A stretch of 64,000 nt of DNA from Cyclina sinensis (GCA_012932295.1 JAAONU010000013.1:5874603-5938602), one strand, 5' to 3'; positions 34,830 through 46,915 are shown, counted from the first letter of the stretch. Notes: generated by a model from the sequence alone, not told the origin. A program made the numbers and translations.

Positions 34830-36560
34830 TTTCAATTTAGGCACTGTTAAATACGCAAACTTTCACGTAAACGCGATAGACTAAAACAAAAAGCAGTTCA
34901 TAGAAATTATTTATCTGACTGGGTTACATATAAGCGCGTAAGAAACAAGGTTAACAATATGAAAAAATATGCACAAGAACAATATTTTAGCAATTTAGAA
35001 AGTTCGCTTTTTAACTTAAAAGATAATAATCTGTCTCATTACTGGTAAACTATCATAGGGCTTATTCTTCTAAATGCGACAAAATACCACCGCTTAAAAA
35101 TGCAAATGGTAATTATTCAATTTCTGATGAAGAAATAGCAAATACACTTAACGACTATTTTGTTTCTATCTCCAGCGTAGATGATTCATCAGCGACACTT
35201 CCACCGTTTACATCTAAGACAAATTCAGTTTTAACCCATTTAACAATTACTGAAAAAGATATTTCAGACGTATTATGCAACTTGGTTCTTAAAAAAATCA
35301 AGCGGACCCGACGAAATTAGCCATCGTATGCTGAAAGAATCTTCAAACACAATTAATCGTCCCTTAGCTATTCTATTTAATCGATCTCTACAAGAAGGTA
35401 TTTATCCCTCTTGCTTTAAAATAGCACATGTAATGCCACTTTTTAAAAAGGGAGATAAAGACATTCAATCAAATTATAGACCAATTTCACTTATAAGTTG
35501 TTTAGACAAAGTTATGGAACGTGTAATGTTTAAATATTTGTATAACTATCTTCAATCCAATGACCTTATAAACCAAGCAGTTGTTTTACCGGGACAATCC
35601 ACAGTATTCCAACTTACTGACATTTACCATCAAATATGCAAGGCATATATACGATGAGAAACAATTTACTTGCATTGCTTTTTTGTGATATATCAAAAGC
35701 TTTTGACCGAGTTTGGCACGCAGGACTTCTATTCAAATTAAAACAATACGGAATTAGTGGTAAGCTGAACTCTTGGATTGAGATCAGGATCCCTAGAAAA
35801 AATACAATACGAAGCTGCCAAAATTGTAACCGGCCTTACACGCTCTGTTTCGACAGAAAGATTGTTAACTGAGATAGGATGGGTTTCACTCTCCGATAGA
35901 CGCGTAATGCAAAAATTAATTTTAATGTATAAGGACGAAAATGGGCAGCTACCAAATTATCTTTCTGAACATTTTCCTCCTAATGTACATGAAGTAAATC
36001 CCTATGACTTAAGATCCAACCACAACTATGTAACTATTCAAGGACGTTTAGAAATATTTTTGAAATCAGTTATTCCGTCATCAGTAAAACTTTGGAATGA
36101 ATTTGACATAAACATTCGTAATTCACCAACACTTTCTTCTTTTAAATTGAATCTTAAAAATTACTTTAAGGCAGTTACTGTTCCAGTTTATTTCCTTTGC
36201 GGAGAAAGAACGTACTCTGTCCTTCACGCTAGAATTAGAAACCAATGTAGCAATCTTAATAGAGATCTTTATAGAAACTTCTTAAGACCAAACCCCTGCT
36301 GTGATTGCGGAAGTCCATGCGAAGATGCCGAACACTATTTCTTTACATGTCGCAGATATACTCAGCAAAGACCTGAATAAAAACACATTGTCCATTATCT
36401 TTAACTAAATCGGAAAAAATTGATCTCAATTTTGACCTCATGGAAAGGGCTGTAACTAATGTTGTAATAACTTGTAGCCCTATCCATTTGCACTTCTTCT
36501 TTTGATTTATGTATTGATCAATTGTATTTGTATAGAAAGATGCAATAAAATAGTATTAAA
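34830..36560 (+). pseudogene. Degenerate LINE reverse transcriptase with internal deletion
   Basis: Pieces in successive frames: 35290-35657 has SGPDEISHRMLKESS, MPLFKKGDKDIQSNYRPISL and LDKVMERVMFKYL; 35636-35790 has CDISKAFDRVWHAGLLFKLK. The sequence then jumps straight into the C-terminal thumb (EKIQYEAAKIVTGLTRS, SVKLWNEF, 35790-36380). The segment that would hold the catalytic FADD motif is missing, so a deletion near 35790 removed it. The end carries CCDCGSPCEDAEHYFFTCRR, a LINE C-terminal Cys/His motif. Upstream 34830-35290 gives basic linker-like sequence with stops. Confidence 0.8.
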
Positions 36561-36579
36561 GTAAAGTTACGCAATCTGG

Positions 36580-36727
36580 AAATGGAAACTGTTCCTCAAT
36601 GTTCCTCGATGATGCTCGATGATCCTTGATGCTCCTCCATGTTTCTTGATGTTCCTCGATGTTCCCCGATGTTTCTTGGTGTTTCTCGTTGTTCCCCGAT
36701 GTCCCCCGATCTTCCTCTATGTTCCAT
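36580..36727. repeat. Degenerate minisatellite, unit about TGTTCCTCGA
   Basis: About a dozen variants of (T)GTTCCTCGA/TGTTCCCCGA in tandem with a 10-12 base period, just beyond the LINE remnant. Confidence 0.85.
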
Positions 36728-37160
36728 AACTAAATGATACCATAACTGAGAAACTATTTCATTACAATACACTTACTCAACCATTTTATGTTCCGTATAA
36801 GGTGACTAGAATATAAACACGTGTGAGTGACTAGAATAGAAACACGTGTGATAATAACTTGAAGCAACTTTTTCTTTAAATCGCCTTTTTTCTAGACAGG
36901 AAGTCAGGTGCAGAAAAATAGTAGAATATTTTTTTTTAATTTATACATTTACAGGATATACGCATAAATTGCTTCCATATGTCAAGTATTTAGGTCTGTG
37001 TCATGATATATAGGTTTCTTTCTGCTGGACCACTGAATTAAACTATTTATCATTCGGTTGAGATAAGTAATATTCGCAATGTCATACATTTTGTACTGAG
37101 AACTAGGTCCATTAAATATACATAATATACATATGGTGGATATACGAATAAACTAGTTTT

Positions 37161-38313
37161 TATGCCCCCGAAGGGAGGCATATAGTTTTTGAACTGTCCG
37201 TCCGTCAGTCCGTCCGTCCGTCCGTCAGTCCGTCCGAAAACTTTAACATTGACAATAACTTTCTTATTAGTAAGTGGATTTACTTCATACTTGGACACAA
37301 CACCCCTTTGGACAAGGCCTTCCCACTGACCTATATTTGTTTGATCTTGACCCCTGAATGACCTTTACCCTGAAGATCCAATTGTCCAAAAACTTCAACA
37401 TTGCCCAAACTTCCTTATTAGTAAGTGGATTTACTTCATACTTGGACACAACACCCCTTTGCACAAGACCTTCCCACTGACCTTTAATTATTTGACCTTG
37501 ACCCCTGAATACCCAATAGTCCAAAAACTAATATTTGACCATAACTTCCAAATTAGTAAGTGGATACACTTCATACTTAAACACAACACCCCTTTGGACA
37601 AGGCCTTCCCATTGACCTATATTTATTTGACCTTGACACCTAAATGACCTTTACCTTGAAGATCCAATTGTCCAAAAACTTTAACATTGCCCATAACTTC
37701 CTTATTAGTAAGTGGATTTACTTCATACTTGGACACAACACCCCTTTGGACAAGGCCGTCCCACTGACCTATATTTGTTTGATCTTGACCCCTGAATGAC
37801 CTTTACCTTGAAGATCTACACATGTAATTGTTCAAAAACTTCAACATTGCCCATAACTTCCTTATTAGTAAGTGGATTTACTTCATACTTGGACACACCA
37901 CCCCTTTGGACAAGACCTTCCCACTGACCTTTAATTATTTCACTTTGACCACTGAATATCCAATAGTCCAAAAACTAATATTTGGCCATAACTTCCAAAT
38001 TAGTAAATGGATACACTTCATACTTAAACACAACACCCCTTTGGACAAGGCCTTCCCACTGACCTATATTTGTTTGAACTTGACTCCTGAATGACCTTCA
38101 CCTTGAAGATCCAATTGTCCAAAAGCTTTAACATTGCCCATTACTTCTTTATTAGTAAATGGAATTACTTCATACTTGGACACAACCCCCTTTGAATAAG
38201 ACCTTCTCACTGACCTATATTTATTTGACCTTGACCCCTGAATGACTGGTTCTCGGCTCAAAGGTCAAAGCACCACGTTCGGGGGCATTGTCGTCTTACA
38301 GTGACAGTTCTTG
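37161..38313 (+). mobile_element. Pearl-like element, family 3, with trimeric higher-order repeat
   Basis: The 5' hairpin TATGCCCCCGAAGGGAGGCATA is followed by a CCGTCCGTCCGTCAGTCCG tract. Seven units follow, marked by TTAGTAAGTGGAT at 37271, 37422, 37557, 37709, 37869, 38004 and 38156. The 3' end is TTCGGGGGCATTGTC, then CAGTGACAGTTCTTG and TT. The outer TGCCCCCGAA/TTCGGGGGCA are inverted. Units repeat as a set of three, about 447 bp. Confidence 0.72.
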
Positions 38314-38319
38314 TTGTAC

Positions 38320-39150
38320 TAAAAATTTGTTAGAATGTGTGAGAAACAAATACTTGACCTTATCTTAGTATATAAAGAGTTTTAGTCACTTAAGTACAGG
38401 TACTGAATGTAGTAAATTAGAATATCAAGTTGAGATAAGTGTTAATTCGCAATATTCAAACTCTAGGACTGATGCTGCATGCATCTGTTGTGGAAAAAGC
38501 GTAAATTTTATACTTTTGTTACTAGTAACTATAACTATACTATATTATGTCCCCGGTACAGATACTGGATCTACCGAATCAGGATATAAATCTTTCCTTC
38601 TTTTATAAAAAAAAAAATTTCTCTGTAACGGCTCAAGTCGGAGACGGCCAAGTGCAGGCCGGTTCAGGTGTACTGAGATAATAATTCTGAAAAGATGTTT
38701 GAAAAAATGAGAGGATCTATAATGCAATTAAAATCCATGACGGTCCGGTCCAAGGCGGTCTATTTTTATTTTCCTTATGTATGTATATATGTTAGCGTAA
38801 TTAACAATAAAAAAGAAGTTTTGTTTGAAGACTATAACTTTAGGTTTGTTATGAATAATGGGTAATTTTGTATAACTGCAGTCACGTACTGAATAACCTA
38901 AAGAAAAATTTATCTTTCACATCCTTTTTTGTATATTAGGTTTCTTTCCCTTTTTATGCAAATCAAAAGATCACGAAATAATCTTGATAAAAAAGAAGAG
39001 AGCACATTTCGAACATGCACTGTCCCACGCACCACGTTTCAGTTCATCAATATTGTATTATACTAAATGTTTAAATAAATACATGAATTGTAACTGCTGA
39101 TAGAGTCAGTACGGTACAAGTAAGATGTGAATAAAAACATTGTTAAGGAA
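38320..39150. other. Unassigned sequence before the Tc1 element
   Basis: No ORF with family resemblance and no repeat recognised. Confidence 0.4.
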
Positions 39151-39153
39151 ATG

Positions 39154-40575
39154 TACACTCAGCCAAAAAGAAACTTTCGGAAAGCACAGGTACAGGTTTC
39201 AATGTTATATAGCTGACACGTGTGTATAAATGTACATACATGTATGTAGTTACTTGTGCAGACGTTTTACTTCGGTACAAGTTCGGTTATAACACGTAGG
39301 TCGGTTGATTTAACTAAAATCTGCTTTGCACGTGCACGCATTTGCAAAAGCTTTTCATCGCAATTTGTTGCACTTCAACGTGTTGTAAGAAAAATAAAAC
39401 AGAATCGTGCAAAACCGTAATTTCAATGCCAAGAATACTGAAGAATTTGCGTGAGAGTGCCGTTGGGATTTTGAAGGCTGGCGCTTCTATTGCAGATGTT
39501 GCAGCACAAGTTGAGGCATCTGAACTGGTAGTTTACAGTCTTAGACGTCGATCTGCGCATATCGGAACTACCGACGACTTGCCGCTTAGTAGTAGACTGT
39601 GCGTGAAGACACGAGCTCAGGACCTTTATATCCTGCAACAGAGACATCTTCCGTCACGCCCGGTACTAACAGCGAACGGACTTCCGTGCAAACCGTTCGC
39701 AATCGTTTAGGTGGCAAACGGTTTGTACGTGCGTCACCCTTACGTCGGACCCGTTTTAACAGACCGTCGTCGCCAACAAAGGGTTTAGTAGGTCCGCGAA
39801 CACAGTAACTGGACAAAGCAAAACTGGCAGACGATCCTCCTAGATGAGTCCAGATTTTCACTGTCCAGAGGCGATGGCCACGTGCGTTATACCGGCATTC
39901 CAATGAGCGCCGATTGTTGCATACTGCAGAGGGATCGTTTTGGGTTTGGAGGTTCTTTGATGGTTTGGGCGGGCATTGTCATTAACGGCAACCTAAATGC
40001 CCACAGTTACAGAGAACTTATTCTGGCTCTCCATATTGTTCCCTTCTGCAAAATTATGGTATCATCTCTACACTACAGCAAGAGAACGCTAGGCCGCACG
40101 TCGCTCGTGACAACAATTTCTACGAAATTATAATGTTGATTTTATTGAAAACTTGCTGGCCTCGAAAAAGCCCAAATCTAAACCCAACTGAGCATCTCTG
40201 AGATAACCTTGACGGGCGCTTTCGTCGACGTCCAAATCAGCTTGCTAACGTCAATGACTTGAGGGCAGCCTTGAGGAGGCACAAGCTGATGTCAACAAAC
40301 TTGTGCTGTCAACGCGACGTCGCTGTTTAGCAGTCATAGACGCAGCTGTCGGGCACACGCGCTGCTCATTATTGACTTCTGTAATTAGACCTTCACCGAT
40401 ATGAACACCGATTAAACAAAGAAATAGATAACTGTTCAACAATTTTACACTTGCTCTGTATTGACAATAGATGATTACACAAATTGCATTCAATATTGTA
40501 ATACTATATTTTAAAAGTAATGAAATACTTACAATCAGAACCTAGCGAAAGTTTCTGTCTCTTTTTTTGAGTGTA
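39154..40575 (+). mobile_element. Tc1/mariner transposon with inverted termini and TA duplication
   Basis: The left end TACACTCAGCCAAAAAGAAA continues CTTTCG. The right end, read on the minus strand, is TACACTCAAAAAAAGAGACA continuing GAAACTTTCG. The termini are therefore inverted copies with a few indels. Each is bordered by TA (39154-39155 and 40574-40575), the Tc1/mariner target duplication. Length is about 1.4 kb, usual for an autonomous Tc1 element. Confidence 0.88.
39427..40330 (+). pseudogene. Tc1-type transposase, inactivated
   Basis: Coding remnants in several frames. The N-terminal helix-turn-helix region starts MPRILKNLRESAVGILKAGA (39427 onward). TVRNRLGGKRF follows at about 39690, then LLDESRFSLSR at about 39838 with the first catalytic Asp, and GGSLMVWAGIVINGNLNAH at about 39950. 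The second catalytic Asp, usually in QDNARPH, is Glu here (GAG at 40082-40084 in QQENARPH). The SPDLNPIEHLWD block reads SPNLNPTEHL with a stop in place of Trp. At least three frameshifts are needed to connect these pieces. Confidence 0.82.
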
Positions 40576-40769
40576 AATATAATACATGTTTATAAAACTA
40601 ATAAAACTATGAACAAAACTTAATAGATTCCTGCAAAAGAAGAAACCATTGTATCTCAGATGTTAAAATTTTTTTCTAAATAAATACGGTCGGTCAATGT
40701 TTTTGCAAACAGTAATACAGTACGTTTAAAAACATTTCAAAAAAGGGTTTAAGCAGCGAGTTATTTATT

Positions 40770-41040
40770 TTTTTTTATTCAGGAATGGTCGGGCGGTGTT
40801 TACACAAACCCTGCACTAAAACTTAATAGTCAGCTTACACATTGTTCTGGGTACAAAAATTACCTCAGTACTTTACCCTATTATAGCAGACTAAAGACTA
40901 CAGCTACTGATAATTAACTTTGTTACCTTTACGAATTAAAACAGGTCGATACGGCAGGAAAAGGATAGAAAGAAACTTGCGTTATTGTTTGTGTTGTAAT
41001 TTACGGGATTTAGAAGATTATCACTTTGTTTGTATATGTC
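40770..41040 (+). pseudogene. C-terminal zinc-knuckle fragment of a second LINE
   Basis: Codons around 40925-41040 give LRIKTGRYGRKRIERNLRYC followed by LCCNLRDLEDYHFVCIC. The GRY...R..R.C..C.....ED..HF...C pattern is the extreme C-terminus of many invertebrate LINE polymerases. Here it precedes and runs in frame into the N-terminal RT part of the next LINE, so it is a separate fragment on which the second element landed. Confidence 0.55.
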
Positions 41041-43390
41041 AACCCTGGTGCAACCGCTTGATCAAACGACTGGCAAGAAGAAAGAAGAGGGCATACAGGA
41101 GAGCCAGGAAATCAGCAAACCAGACCGACTGGGACATATACAGGCTCATCCAGAAAGAAAACCAGAAGAAATGCCGTAACGCCAGAGACGAGTATGTGCG
41201 GAACATGGTTAGTGAGCCCGGTACAAAGAGTAAGAAGCTCTACTCGTATGTCAAGAGCATGAAGTGCGATAGTTCAGGCGTAGCACCCCTGAAGAAAGAC
41301 GGCATAAACCACTCTGATCCACGTTCCAAGGCAGAGATACTGAACAATCAGTTCTCCTCCGTCTTTACTACAGAGAATGATGACGACCTGCCAGACTTGG
41401 GCCCGGAACTTCAAGATACAGCGCCTCCATTATGTATCCATCAACATGGCGTTAGGAAGCTCCTGGAGGACCTTAACCCACACAAGGCAACTGGACCAGA
41501 CCATATTTCAGCTATGTTCCTGAAGGAAATGGCATCAGCCATCTCCCCAGCCCTAGCTCTTATCTTCCAAGCTTCACACGACCAGAGCCAAGTACCCGAC
41601 GATTGGAAACAAGCTTTAGTAACACCCTTATTCAAGAAGGGAGACAAAAGCAAAGCCTCTAACTATCGCCCGGTCTCACTCACATCGATCGAAAACTATG
41701 GAACACATTGTCCATAGCCATCTGATGACGTTCCTTGATGACAAGAAACTTCTATCCGACCAACAACATGGATTCAGGAAGAAGAGATCTTGTGAATCAC
41801 AACTCATCTGCACAGTCCAAGACCTTGCAGCAGGTTTGAACAACAAACAACAAATTGACTGCATACTGCTTGATTTTTCAAAGGCGTTCGATAAGGTACC
41901 ACATCGACGCCTTTCAGCCAAACTTCACCACTATGGGGTTAGGGGCAAGACACTGGGATGGATAAACAGCTTCCTTGCTGATAGACACCAACAGGTCGTC
42001 CTTGACGGGAAGATATCATCTCCAGCTCCTGTGACATCTGGCGTCCCTCAAGGGACCGTACTAGGCCCGCTCTTGTTCTTGATTTACATAAATGACCTGC
42101 CAAGCAGAGTCACATCCACAGCACGCCTCTTCGCCGACGATTGTCTTCTATATAGGACCATCAATTCCGATAGCGACAGTAAGGCACTACAAGAGGATCT
42201 CAATCATCTTCAAGAGTGGGAGCGAGATTGGCTGATGGCATTCAACCCTGACAAGTGTGAGATGATCCGTATTACTAACAAGCGGAAGATCATCGACGGC
42301 TCGTACACTATCCATGGTCAGACACTTCAAGAGACCCATAGGGCAAAGTACCTTGGCGTCACTCTTGACAGCACACTATCCTTCAACAATCACATTGACT
42401 CTGTTGCTAAGAAGGCCAATACCACCACCGCCTTTCTACGCAGGAACGTATCCATGTGCCCTCGCGAGACCAGGGCCACCTGCTACAAATCCTTAGTTCG
42501 CCCCCAGCTGGAATATGCGTCCACAGTTTGGGACCCCCATACAGCGTCCAACATCAACAAGCTGGAAAACGCCCAAAGGAGAGCAGCCCGTTTCTGTACT
42601 GGTGACTACAGACACACCAGCAGTGTAACGGCAATGATGGAACAACTAGAATGGGACACTTTGGAAGACAGGCGCCGACAATCCAAAGCTGTCATGATGT
42701 ACCGTGTTGTCAACCACCTAGTTGACATCCCCGCTCAACATCTACTTCTTCCAGTTGGCGTTCATACAAGGGGCCATGCCAATCATTACCTCATACCATT
42801 CTGCAGTGTCAACTCCTACAAATTCTCATTCTTTCCATCAGGCATCCGTCTATGGAACAGCCTCCCGGACACTGTCATTACTTCGCCATCCCTTGAAGTC
42901 TTCAAGTCCAGGATTGGCGAGCTGCATCTTTAACTCTGGAGCAAGATGTTTTTAGCCTGTTTTAGCCTGCACGTTTTCCCTCTGCACATGTACATATTTT
43001 CACAATTGTGCGACGATGCTCCAGAGAGTCCGGCACATTATCCGGAAGAAGAAGAAGATGTCATTGTTTTAATGCATCAAGAAGAAAATATATCCTCCAG
43101 AAGTTTAACAAGAACTCGTCAATGTATATTCTTTTTTGGAATTATTACAAAGCAACAACCAATTAGTTTTATACAATATTTGTTTGTTTATAAAAGAAGC
43201 TATGACTTTGAGATCAACATAAGTTTGCCCTCAGTATGTTTATTGACGTATAACTGTTTGTTATATACACGTTTGCTTGCCACGTTAACACTTTGTTTTC
43301 ATGCTTATATCATTCTGTAGTATACATGACAATGTACGTTGTACAAGTCTTTGAGTAAAGTCTTGTTCTGTTCTGTTCTGTTCTGTTCTA
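40970..43390 (+). mobile_element. Jockey/CR1-like LINE, 5'-truncated, ending in (TTCTG)n
   Basis: The element runs from about 41041 through a reverse transcriptase ORF to a (TTCTG)n tail at 43364-43389. It has no endonuclease domain, as in typical 5' truncation. The GC content and codon use are visibly higher than in the surroundings, which suggests recent arrival. Confidence 0.8.
41041..42933 (+). pseudogene. LINE reverse transcriptase, nearly intact, one frameshift
   Basis: Frame 1 (to 41717) gives the RT fingers: HKATGPDHISAMFLKEMA and LFKKGDKSKASNYRPVSLTS. A small deletion near 41690 shifts the frame; frame 2 (41698-42933) continues HGFRKKRSCESQL, DFSKAFDKVPHRRL, SGVPQGTVLGPLLFLIYIND and the catalytic LFADDCLLYR (about 42127). 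A C-terminal thumb region follows, with RPQLEYASTVWDPH and a stop at 42931-42933. Motifs and order are those of jockey/CR1-type LINE polymerases; I cannot separate those clades by eye. Confidence 0.85.
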
Positions 43391-43920
43391 TATTGTTGAT
43401 AAAGAGTTGTTGGAAGTCGGTCATAAAATGCACGTCTAAATTGGAATATGTTAAAACAAACTAATGATGTAAAGAGCTCAAATACACCATTGTCTTCTTT
43501 TGAACAGTATCTCAGTCATAAATAACACTAAAAACAGAGTTTTCTTACTAGAGGAAGATGTTTTAGAATCTGTTTATCGATTCCAACAGAGAGAATTTAA
43601 AATCATGTTTTAAGAATGAAATATCCAAATAGTTGAGGAAGAACTATTGAAGCAATAAAGGAATTCAGTATTCCTGAAAATTTAGATTTTTTTTGTATTA
43701 CAGTCAGCCCATTGAAATTGTAACTAAATTCAGCTATCTTAGTGTCGTTGTAACCTGTGGAGGCAAAAAAAACTGATATCGCTTGTAACGAACATATATG
43801 GTTCTTGTGATAATAATACTTTATTCAATAAAGTTTATTGACATGTCAAGCCATGACCGAGTCGCTGTCTTTCTTACTAGATAATATTTATGTCACATTT
43901 GGAACTTCTATTTATTAACA

Positions 43921-44372
43921 GGTAGTGAGCATCCCCATTGGAACTAATTGTGCACCCTTGTTGCCGATCAGCTATGAAAGAGATTTTATGTTATCTTTTT
44001 CTAGTGAACATCAAGATGGCATTATTACAGCCTTTAACCTCGAAGTATCTCGAAGATTTGTTAAATATAGATAATAACCATTATTCATCTCTGGTCAAAG
44101 GTCTAAATCTTTCTACTGAAAATGGTTTCGTAACTACTAAAATATACGATAAAACAGATGATTTTTATTTTATTTTTGTTAATTATCCATTTTTAGATGG
44201 TGATTTCCCACGCGCTACATCTTATGCGGTGTATATTTCACAGGGTTTTCGCTTTTCTAGAACTCAATGAACGTAATTTTTGCATAACAGAACAACTTTT
44301 GAAACTGGGGAATCGGTATCACAAATTTAATAAAAACGTTTAGCAAGTTTTATCGCCGATGCACAGATTTAA
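43921..44372 (+). pseudogene. Penelope-like reverse transcriptase fragment, collapsed
   Basis: 43923-44000 reads VVSIPIGTNCAPLL and then SYE, the RT motif block of Penelope-like elements common in molluscs. After a deletion, 44039 onward gives KYLEDLLNIDNNHYSSLVKG and then ENGFVTTKIYDKTDDFYF, YPFLDGDFPRATSYAVYISQ, with QLLKLGNRYHKFNK further on in another frame. These match the thumb region of the same family. The catalytic DD block survives only as LEDLLN. Family assignment is from motif memory. Confidence 0.65.
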
Positions 44373-44384
44373 GTAAAAATACAG

Positions 44385-44830
44385 TTGCAGTTTAAAAACA
44401 CTACTGCAGCAAGGTTTGCACGTCCTCAGGCGAACTCTGAGATTTTTATAGAGTGTTTGTCTGACCTAATGGCCCGGCATCGGACCCTCCACACACTTTT
44501 AACTGACAGTGGCAGCCCATTTATGAGTGTTGAAAGTCAGAGATTTATGTTAGAACACAACATTCAACATAAAACATCTACTGGTTACCACCCCCAAACA
44601 AATGGCCAAGTTGAAAAGTTCAATGGCACACTATGTTGGCTCAGGACCGGTCACCATATTTTCCGATCACAACCCTTTAGTTTGGCTAAATCGCACCCGA
44701 GGTTTGAACCAAAGACTCTTGCGCTGGTCCCTTTGTCTGTCAGAGTTTTGTCTGAACGTACGACATATCAAAGGCAAAGAAAATATTCTAGCTGATTATT
44801 TGAGTCGAAACCCGCCCAGTGGGGCAATCA
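44385..44830 (+). pseudogene. Ty3/gypsy pol fragment with integrase placed before RNase H
   Basis: 44385-44636 encodes an integrase core piece: TLLTDSGSPFMS (second catalytic Asp) and GYHPQTNGQVEKFNGTL (catalytic Glu). From about 44637, in another frame, comes an RNase H piece: GPVTIFSDHNPLVWLN, RWSLCLSEFCLNVRHIKGKE and ADYLSRNP. In Ty3/gypsy elements RNase H normally precedes integrase, so the fragment is rearranged. No protease, RT or LTR is seen next to it. Confidence 0.78.
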
Positions 44831-44859
44831 AAACCTTGGGGCAGCATTATTAAAGATAC

Positions 44860-46030
44860 CAGGAGGAACTGACTAGAGTGGTGAAAACTTACATATATAT
44901 TATATCATGCCATAATTGCCTTCTTTTCCGTTTCTGGAAAATATTGATTCATATAAGGTGTTGCCGCCACCGTTGCATTTAAAAAAATGTGTTTTTATTA
45001 TTTATTTGTTTTCCAATTTTTGTTGTTGTTATTTCTGCATCTTTTCACAAGTTATTAATATGTATCGTTCTTGTTTCTACGAGAATTCACATAATCATGC
45101 GAATTCCTCCCCTAAACTTTCAAAGGGGAAGGCGCGTGCATAGATCTGTTTTCAGTGATATATTTTTGCTAAGTCTTATATAAAATTTTATAGTTACAAA
45201 TTGTAAGATGTTGGTTAAAATCTTATTCATCTTTCCAGGAACTTAAAGTGACCCTAGAAAATTCTAGCAGCCTGTCTGTCATCATCAGGTAATCAAATAC
45301 AGATCCGGGCACTCATTCAGCCCCGGCCTGTTCAGAGTTAATGGTTATAAAATTATATCAGAGACATTAAAATTAAATGTTGGTTACATATAGAATTCAT
45401 TCCTTAGGACTGGGATGTTTCTAGAAATCCCGCTAAAAATCTAACCTACGATTGAACAAAATTAAACTTTTTGACTTTGGTTTATTACAAAATGAGCGGT
45501 ACTAAGCCCGAGTATTTGGGAGATTTTGGCGGAAAATAATTTTTAGAAAAGGGTTTTTCTTACTGTATCAGCAGGTTGTCCACGTTTTGGAAACCTAGCC
45601 TTTTTTTTATAAAACTTATATTAAAAACAAGTATGGAATTATTTATATAAAAAGGAAAAAGGAACCCAGAAGTGGGTACCACACAATAAGAGAGTAACAA
45701 TCAAATTGTGAAAACGGTCATCACAGGACTTAGTTAATAGTGAAAATAAAATAACTGTGTACATGTTTATTAAAAACAGTGAAAACTGAAAAGTTTGGAT
45801 TGTTAGTTAAACTTGATAGAGACAAGAGATTAAATAATCAGAAATAATAAACCCTAAACAACAAGAAACTTTGGGAAGAAATACCCCATGATTTATAGAG
45901 CCAGTTGGACATTATCAGAGGCCATTAATGGAACATTAATTAGCCCATCATTTTACGCCTAATCAGTACACGTTACAAAACACTGAATAGGCCAAAAGGA
46001 ACCGGAAAAATAGGTTTACAACACTAGTTG
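44860..46030. other. Unassigned AT-rich sequence after the Ty3 fragment
   Basis: No convincing coding region. I looked for an LTR matching the Ty3 fragment and did not find a repeated terminus. Confidence 0.35.
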
Positions 46031-46039
46031 ATCTAGTTG

Positions 46040-46730
46040 ATGGGTGGGTTAGAGTTCATTCACCCAGACAACCTACATGTTCTGGATTGTTTTTATGATA
46101 ACCTGTTGGAGCAAATGTGAGGATGGTGCACCCTAGAACATGGTTCCGTTCCAAGGCGGTAACCCCTCAAGTTCTCATTTTCGTTAATTGTATCAGAGTT
46201 TTTTTAAACTGATCTATAAATGAATTTATGCTATCTTTTCCTCTACTTTTTGACTGTCTAGGGTGGGGGCTGCGTTTTTTGACTGTAGTCTTTTCTGATG
46301 TGCTTTTCTCCACTTTTGTTTGCTGATTTGACTCCAAATTCTCTTGTCTCAGTAGGGTCTTTGAGTACCTATTCTTTCGCTCTTCAATGCCATTAGCATT
46401 TTGTGTTTTCTTTTTTGTGTGCTTTTGCATGCAACATTGTCAAATGGTGGATGGGTTGGAATAAATTCACCAATACAACTTGTTCCTCTTTGTTCTTATG
46501 ATAAACTGCTGGGGAACGTGTGAGCTTGTTGCACCCTAGAACCTGGTTTTAACCCCCAGTGGCAAATGTTTTACCACTGACCGTTCAAAGGCGGAAAACC
46601 CCGCGGTTTTCTTTTTCGTTAATTGTATGTGGTGTCTTTTTTTTATTTGATCTATAAATGATTTTATGCTATCTTTTCTCCTACTTTTTGACTATGAAGG
46701 ATGGCTGTGTTTTTCGACTGTGGGTTTTCC
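46040..46730. repeat. Diverged tandem duplication (~410-440 bp units)
   Basis: TGGGTTAGAGTTCATTCACC (46047) and TGGGTTGGAATAAATTCACC (about 46453) start the units. Both contain GCACCCTAGAAC.TGGTT, TTTTCGTTAATTGTAT and GATCTATAAATGA.TTTATGC (46211 and 46649). The minus-strand frame of the first unit (46167-46430) is lysine-rich and open, but the second unit does not preserve it. Confidence 0.75.
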
Positions 46731-46915
46731 TGATATGTTATTTTACTATTTTTGGCATGCAAAATTGAAAATGCTGACAAATTTTAGTATGGCCTTTGAA
46801 AAAAAAATCTCATCAATTTCGTACAAATCAACAATTAAAATAAGTGCACTCAGATTTTAGATTTTTGAATATGACAACATGCTATTTAATAAGGGGAAAT
46901 ATAAGTGTTTAATAC

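Noticed and set aside
46167..46430. Lysine-rich 87-aa minus-strand frame as a gene
   Set aside because: The homologous tandem unit at 46.45-46.72 kb does not preserve the frame, and no domain is recognisable.
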